Below are positions 61,396-64,000 of a stretch of DNA of 64,000 bases, in pieces; within the stretch, counting starts at the first letter, position 1, and each line of letters starts with the position of its first letter. Location: positions 1 through 64,000 of the forward strand of contig NZ_JACHOR010000004.1 in assembly GCF_014199945.1 (NCBI RefSeq), read 5' to 3'. The position numbers and the translations under genes are program-made. The notes beneath the pieces were generated by a model. The model was not told the origin of the DNA. It searched no databases and worked only from the letters and a program-made list of their open reading frames with translations. This DNA is from Brevundimonas variabilis (GTDB taxonomy: Bacteria; Pseudomonadota; Alphaproteobacteria; Caulobacterales; Caulobacteraceae).

Positions 61396-63441
61396 TCACC
61401 AGGACAGGCTCACCCCGATCCGTGCCGTGCGGGGTGGGCCATAGCCGGTGATGGCATCCCCGGTCTGGGACACGGCCACGTCCGCGTCGAACAGGTTGTC
61501 GACAGCGGCATACAGGCGTGTGCCCTCGCGCAGGGCGAACTCGGCGCGACCGTCGACGGTCAGGGCGTCGTCGAGGATCCGGCTGTTCAGGTCGTCGTCG
61601 AACCGGCGGCTCTCGTAGCGCGCGCGGGCCGACAGGCTGACGCGGTCTGTGGCCTGCCAGTCCGCTCCGGCCGTCGCACTCCAGACCGGGGCCTGGGCGG
61701 GGCGCAGGCCGGTCAGCTGCGGCGCCGCCGTGCCGCCATCCAGCTCGGCATCGGTGACCGAAGCGGCGGCGACAAAGGTCAGGCGGTTGGCGATCCGGTA
61801 TTCGCCGTTCAGCTCCAGCCCGGTCGCCTCGATCGTGCCCGCATTCTGGCGCTGGCGCAGGACACCGCCCGCCGGGACGAACCCTGCGCGCGGGAAGGTG
61901 CCGGGGCCCTGTCCGATCGTGACATTGACGATGGCGTCCTTGATCCGGTTCCAGAATACCGTGGCCGAGACCGAGGCTGCGCCGCCGGTCCAGGACAGGC
62001 CGGTCTCGACCCCCTGCAGGGTCTCGGGCTCCAGCGCGGCATTGGCCTCGGTCAGGTCATTTCCGACGCGGAACGGCCGGTGCAGTTCATTCAGCGTGGC
62101 CGGCCGGAACCCCGAATAGGCGGCGGCCCTTGCGGCCACCCCAGCCCCCAGATCGCGACGCACGGCAAGACGGGCCGACACGACCTCGCCCGACCGGTCG
62201 GGATCGGCGACGTCCAGCGTCGGCAGGCCGTTGGCCCGGTCCAGCTCCAGACGGCGACCGTTGGTCGTCTCCCAGTGATCAATCCGGACCCCGCCCGCCA
62301 CCAGCCAGAGGTCGGACGTCCACGATCCTTCGGCATAGCCACCGACGACAGCCGTCTCGCCGCCCGCGATCCGGTCGCGGGTGAAGGCACCGTTCATGAA
62401 GCGGAATCGCTCGCGCGTCTCGCCGGTGTTGAACCGGGCATCGGCCCCGACCTCCCACTCCAGCCGACCTGCAGCCAGATCGACGGCGGTCTGGCGCAGG
62501 GCCAGATTGCTGCCCCACCCCTCGGCCGGCGTTTCGAACTGGTCATTGGCCGGGGTGGTCGCGCTGCGGTCGGCGGCAACCGCGACCGACGAGTTCGCAA
62601 AGTCGCTCTCGCTGCGCCAGATCTGGGCGCGCCAGCCGAGACGGTCGCGGGCGGGCGTCCGGGCCAGGGTGGCGCTGTAAAGCTGTCCGCTGGCCGAGGC
62701 GCGGGCCCCGACCAGACCGGCACCCCGATCCTCGTCATAGGCCGAGGCGCGCAGGGACAGGGCGGTCGCATCGTCCAGCCGGACGTCGCCGCGCAGGGAT
62801 CCGCTGTGGGTCTGCAGGTCCAGCAGGGTGTCGGCCGCCCCGCCCGCGCCGTTACGGACCGCGCGGTAGCCGTCGCTGGTCTCGGCCATGAGTGAAGCCG
62901 TCAGGGCGAACCGGCCGCTTTCCAGCGCGGTCGAGGCCGCCAGCCGCTCGCCGCCATCCTCGGCCACGGACACGTCCAGAGCCCCGCCCCGGTCACGCTC
63001 GCGCAGGGCGATGACGCCCGTCAGGGCTCCGGCCCCATAGGGCCCGGCCCCGGAGCCGCGCACAATATCCACCCCGCTCAGGCTCTCGGGCGCGACCCGC
63101 GACCACAGCACCCAGCCGCCGAACGGGTCGTTCAGAGGCACGCCGTCGAGGGTAACCAGCGTCCGCCCCGCCCCCGAGGGCGCGATGGCGCGCAGGCTGA
63201 TGCCCTGGGTCGTCGGATTGGAGGCCAGGCTCGATGTGCGCCGGAACAGTGACACGGCCGGCACGGTGGCCAGGGCCTCGTCGAGGCGGTTCGTCCGGTC
63301 CAGCACCTGGGGGTCCAGCCGGATGACGGAGAAGGCGGCTTCCCCGGCGGCGGGGGGCAGCCGGGCGGCCGTGACGACGACTTCGCCAAGGTCTGCAGGG
63401 GCCTGAACGACGGGCGGTGGAGGCGGCGGAGTCTGGAACAT
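61396..63441 (-). CDS. TonB-dependent receptor
   Basis: This is a 681-residue outer-membrane receptor. A plug domain is at about 20-150 (DLGEVVVTAARLPP is the TonB-box region, then TLDGVPLNDPFGG and DIVRGSGAGPYGAGALTGVI). A beta-barrel ends in the typical aromatic residue (ARIGVSLSW). No signal peptide is visible: the frame begins MFQTPPPPPPVVQAP immediately after the upstream ligase gene. The start may be mis-set, or the gene may have lost its 5' end. The substrate (siderophore, cobalamin or other) is unknown. Confidence 0.88.
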   Translation of the reverse strand: MFQTPPPPPPVVQAPADLGEVVVTAARLPPAAGEAAFSVIRLDPQVLDRTNRLDEALATVPAVSLFRRTSSLASNPTTQGISLRAIAPSGAGRTLVTLDGVPLNDPFGGWVLWSRVAPESLSGVDIVRGSGAGPYGAGALTGVIALRERDRGGALDVSVAEDGGERLAASTALESGRFALTASLMAETSDGYRAVRNGAGGAADTLLDLQTHSGSLRGDVRLDDATALSLRASAYDEDRGAGLVGARASASGQLYSATLARTPARDRLGWRAQIWRSESDFANSSVAVAADRSATTPANDQFETPAEGWGSNLALRQTAVDLAAGRLEWEVGADARFNTGETRERFRFMNGAFTRDRIAGGETAVVGGYAEGSWTSDLWLVAGGVRIDHWETTNGRRLELDRANGLPTLDVADPDRSGEVVSARLAVRRDLGAGVAARAAAYSGFRPATLNELHRPFRVGNDLTEANAALEPETLQGVETGLSWTGGAASVSATVFWNRIKDAIVNVTIGQGPGTFPRAGFVPAGGVLRQRQNAGTIEATGLELNGEYRIANRLTFVAAASVTDAELDGGTAAPQLTGLRPAQAPVWSATAGADWQATDRVSLSARARYESRRFDDDLNSRILDDALTVDGRAEFALREGTRLYAAVDNLFDADVAVSQTGDAITGYGPPRTARIGVSLSW

Positions 63442-63446
63442 CGGGC

Positions 63447-64000
63447 CTAAGCGCCCAGGCGAGTCAAAAGCTCCGCCGCAAACTCGGAAAGGGTGTCATC
63501 GCGTGCGCCCATCACGACGATCCGGTCGCTCGGCCGGGCGATTGCGACGATCCGATCGCCACAGGCCGCGCGGTCCGGCAGGGCCTCGGCCTGTCGGCCT
63601 GCGGCACGGATGCCGGAGGCGATATCCTCGGACCCGACGCTGCGATCGGTGGTTCCGCCATAATAGACGGGCTCGGGCATCAGCAGGTGGTCGTCCTCGC
63701 GCATCAGTCCGGCGAAGCCCGCGATGAACTCGGACTTCATCAGCTTCAGCGGGCCAAAGCCGTGCGGCTGGAACAGGATCAGCAGCCGACCCGGAAAGGC
63801 ATGCAGGGTCTTCAGCGTCGCTGCGATCTTGTCGGGGTTATGGGCAAAGTCGTCGATGACCGTGATGCCGCCCGCCGAGCCGACCACCTCCATCCGGCGG
63901 CGGATGCCGGAAAAGGTCTCGAGCGCGGCGACCGCCTCGGCCATGGGCACGCTCAGCGCCCGCACGGCCCCAAGGGCGGCCAGGGCATTGGCGACATTGT
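63447..64000 (-). CDS. Mur ligase-family protein, 3' part (runs off the window)
   Basis: The frame is open from the window end down to TAG at 63447-63449. Visible parts are the central [18 protein letters not shown], the substrate segment [27 protein letters not shown] and the C-terminal domain, as in MurC/Mpl ligases. Mpl re-attaches recycled tripeptide to UDP-MurNAc, which would suit the amgK-murU recycling genes in this window, but the available third cannot separate Mpl from a MurC-like paralogue. It lies 5 bp upstream of the receptor gene. Confidence 0.85.
   Translation of the reverse strand, partial: NVANALAALGAVRALSVPMAEAVAALETFSGIRRRMEVVGSAGGITVIDDFAHNPDKIAATLKTLHAFPGRLLILFQPHGFGPLKLMKSEFIAGFAGLMREDDHLLMPEPVYYGGTTDRSVGSEDIASGIRAAGRQAEALPDRAACGDRIVAIARPSDRIVVMGARDDTLSEFAAELLTRLGA

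Noticed and set aside
58726..62895. Very long plus-strand open frame opposite polA and the TonB receptor
   Set aside because: It crosses two well-supported genes, shows only low-complexity Gly/Gln/Arg composition and no protein motif.
1..64000. tRNA, rRNA, CRISPR arrays, insertion sequences
   Set aside because: I looked for T-loop signatures, regular spaced repeats and transposase-like proteins and found none that hold up by eye.

Overview
The window is a GC-rich, densely packed alphaproteobacterial chromosome segment, most likely from Caulobacterales and best matching Brevundimonas. This rests on the flbT-flaF pair, an FzlA-type glutathione-transferase fold protein, GAAC-N7-GAAC LexA boxes, the imuA-imuB-dnaE2 cassette, mmcB, and the tsaE-amgK-murU-addB-addA-trxA order. 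No rRNA, tRNA, CRISPR array or insertion sequence was seen. Taxonomy is inferred from gene content only.

Layout. 1-2.6 kb: the end of a response regulator and a methyl-accepting chemotaxis protein. 2.7-5.2 kb: small proteins, including a tiny two-gene operon under a LexA box, and a LuxR-type regulator. 5.2-10.8 kb: the SOS mutasome imuA-imuB-dnaE2 under its own LexA box. 10.9-15.7 kb: a PHB-depolymerase-like esterase, then a low-oxygen/redox cluster (alternative oxidase, PNPOx-fold protein, lipoprotein cytochrome c, universal stress protein) with two FNR/FixK-type sites, then a DUF1275 membrane protein. 15.8-21.6 kb: AMP nucleosidase, a lipoprotein hydrolase, argB-HAD-dapD and a Bax-inhibitor-like protein. 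21.7-23.9 kb: thpR, a GNAT enzyme, a lipocalin and SOS-controlled mmcB. 24-27.6 kb: the RegA/RegB redox two-component pair, divergent SCO/SenC, and xthA. 27.7-34.4 kb: a minus-strand run tsaB-rimI-fur-miaB-phoH-ybeY-lnt-HTH. 34.6-36.4 kb: DoxX and folC. 36.4-49.5 kb: thirteen kilobases of minus-strand genes, from a DevBCA-like exporter through a lysophospholipid-type acyltransferase, tsaE, amgK, murU, addB and addA to trxA. 49.5-52.5 kb: small acidic proteins, flbT-flaF, a 21-residue ORF with a perfect Shine-Dalgarno, exoD and a DUF6356-like protein. 52.6-54.5 kb: a glutaryl-CoA-dehydrogenase-like enzyme and fzlA. 54.5-58.2 kb: an accessory island. 58.4-64 kb: polA, a TonB-dependent receptor and the end of a Mur ligase.

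The island at 54.5-58.2 kb is the most unusual part. It holds a duplicated 3' piece of fzlA, two closely related 123-residue secreted proteins in opposite orientation, and an AT-richer gene for a 714-residue RTX-repeat protein with an HExxH motif. One small protein gene lies 9 bp upstream of the RTX gene. The second copy sits alone on the other side of the fzlA fragment. This resembles an effector with a cognate protective protein plus an orphan copy, which is a hypothesis.

DNA repair is a second theme. Three perfect LexA boxes (3608, 5202, 23453) would place the imu mutasome, mmcB and an uncharacterised pair of tiny proteins under one damage response, next to addAB, polA and xthA. Redox control is a third: RegB/RegA with SCO, plus FNR/FixK sites around the cytochrome c, stress-protein and PNPOx genes.
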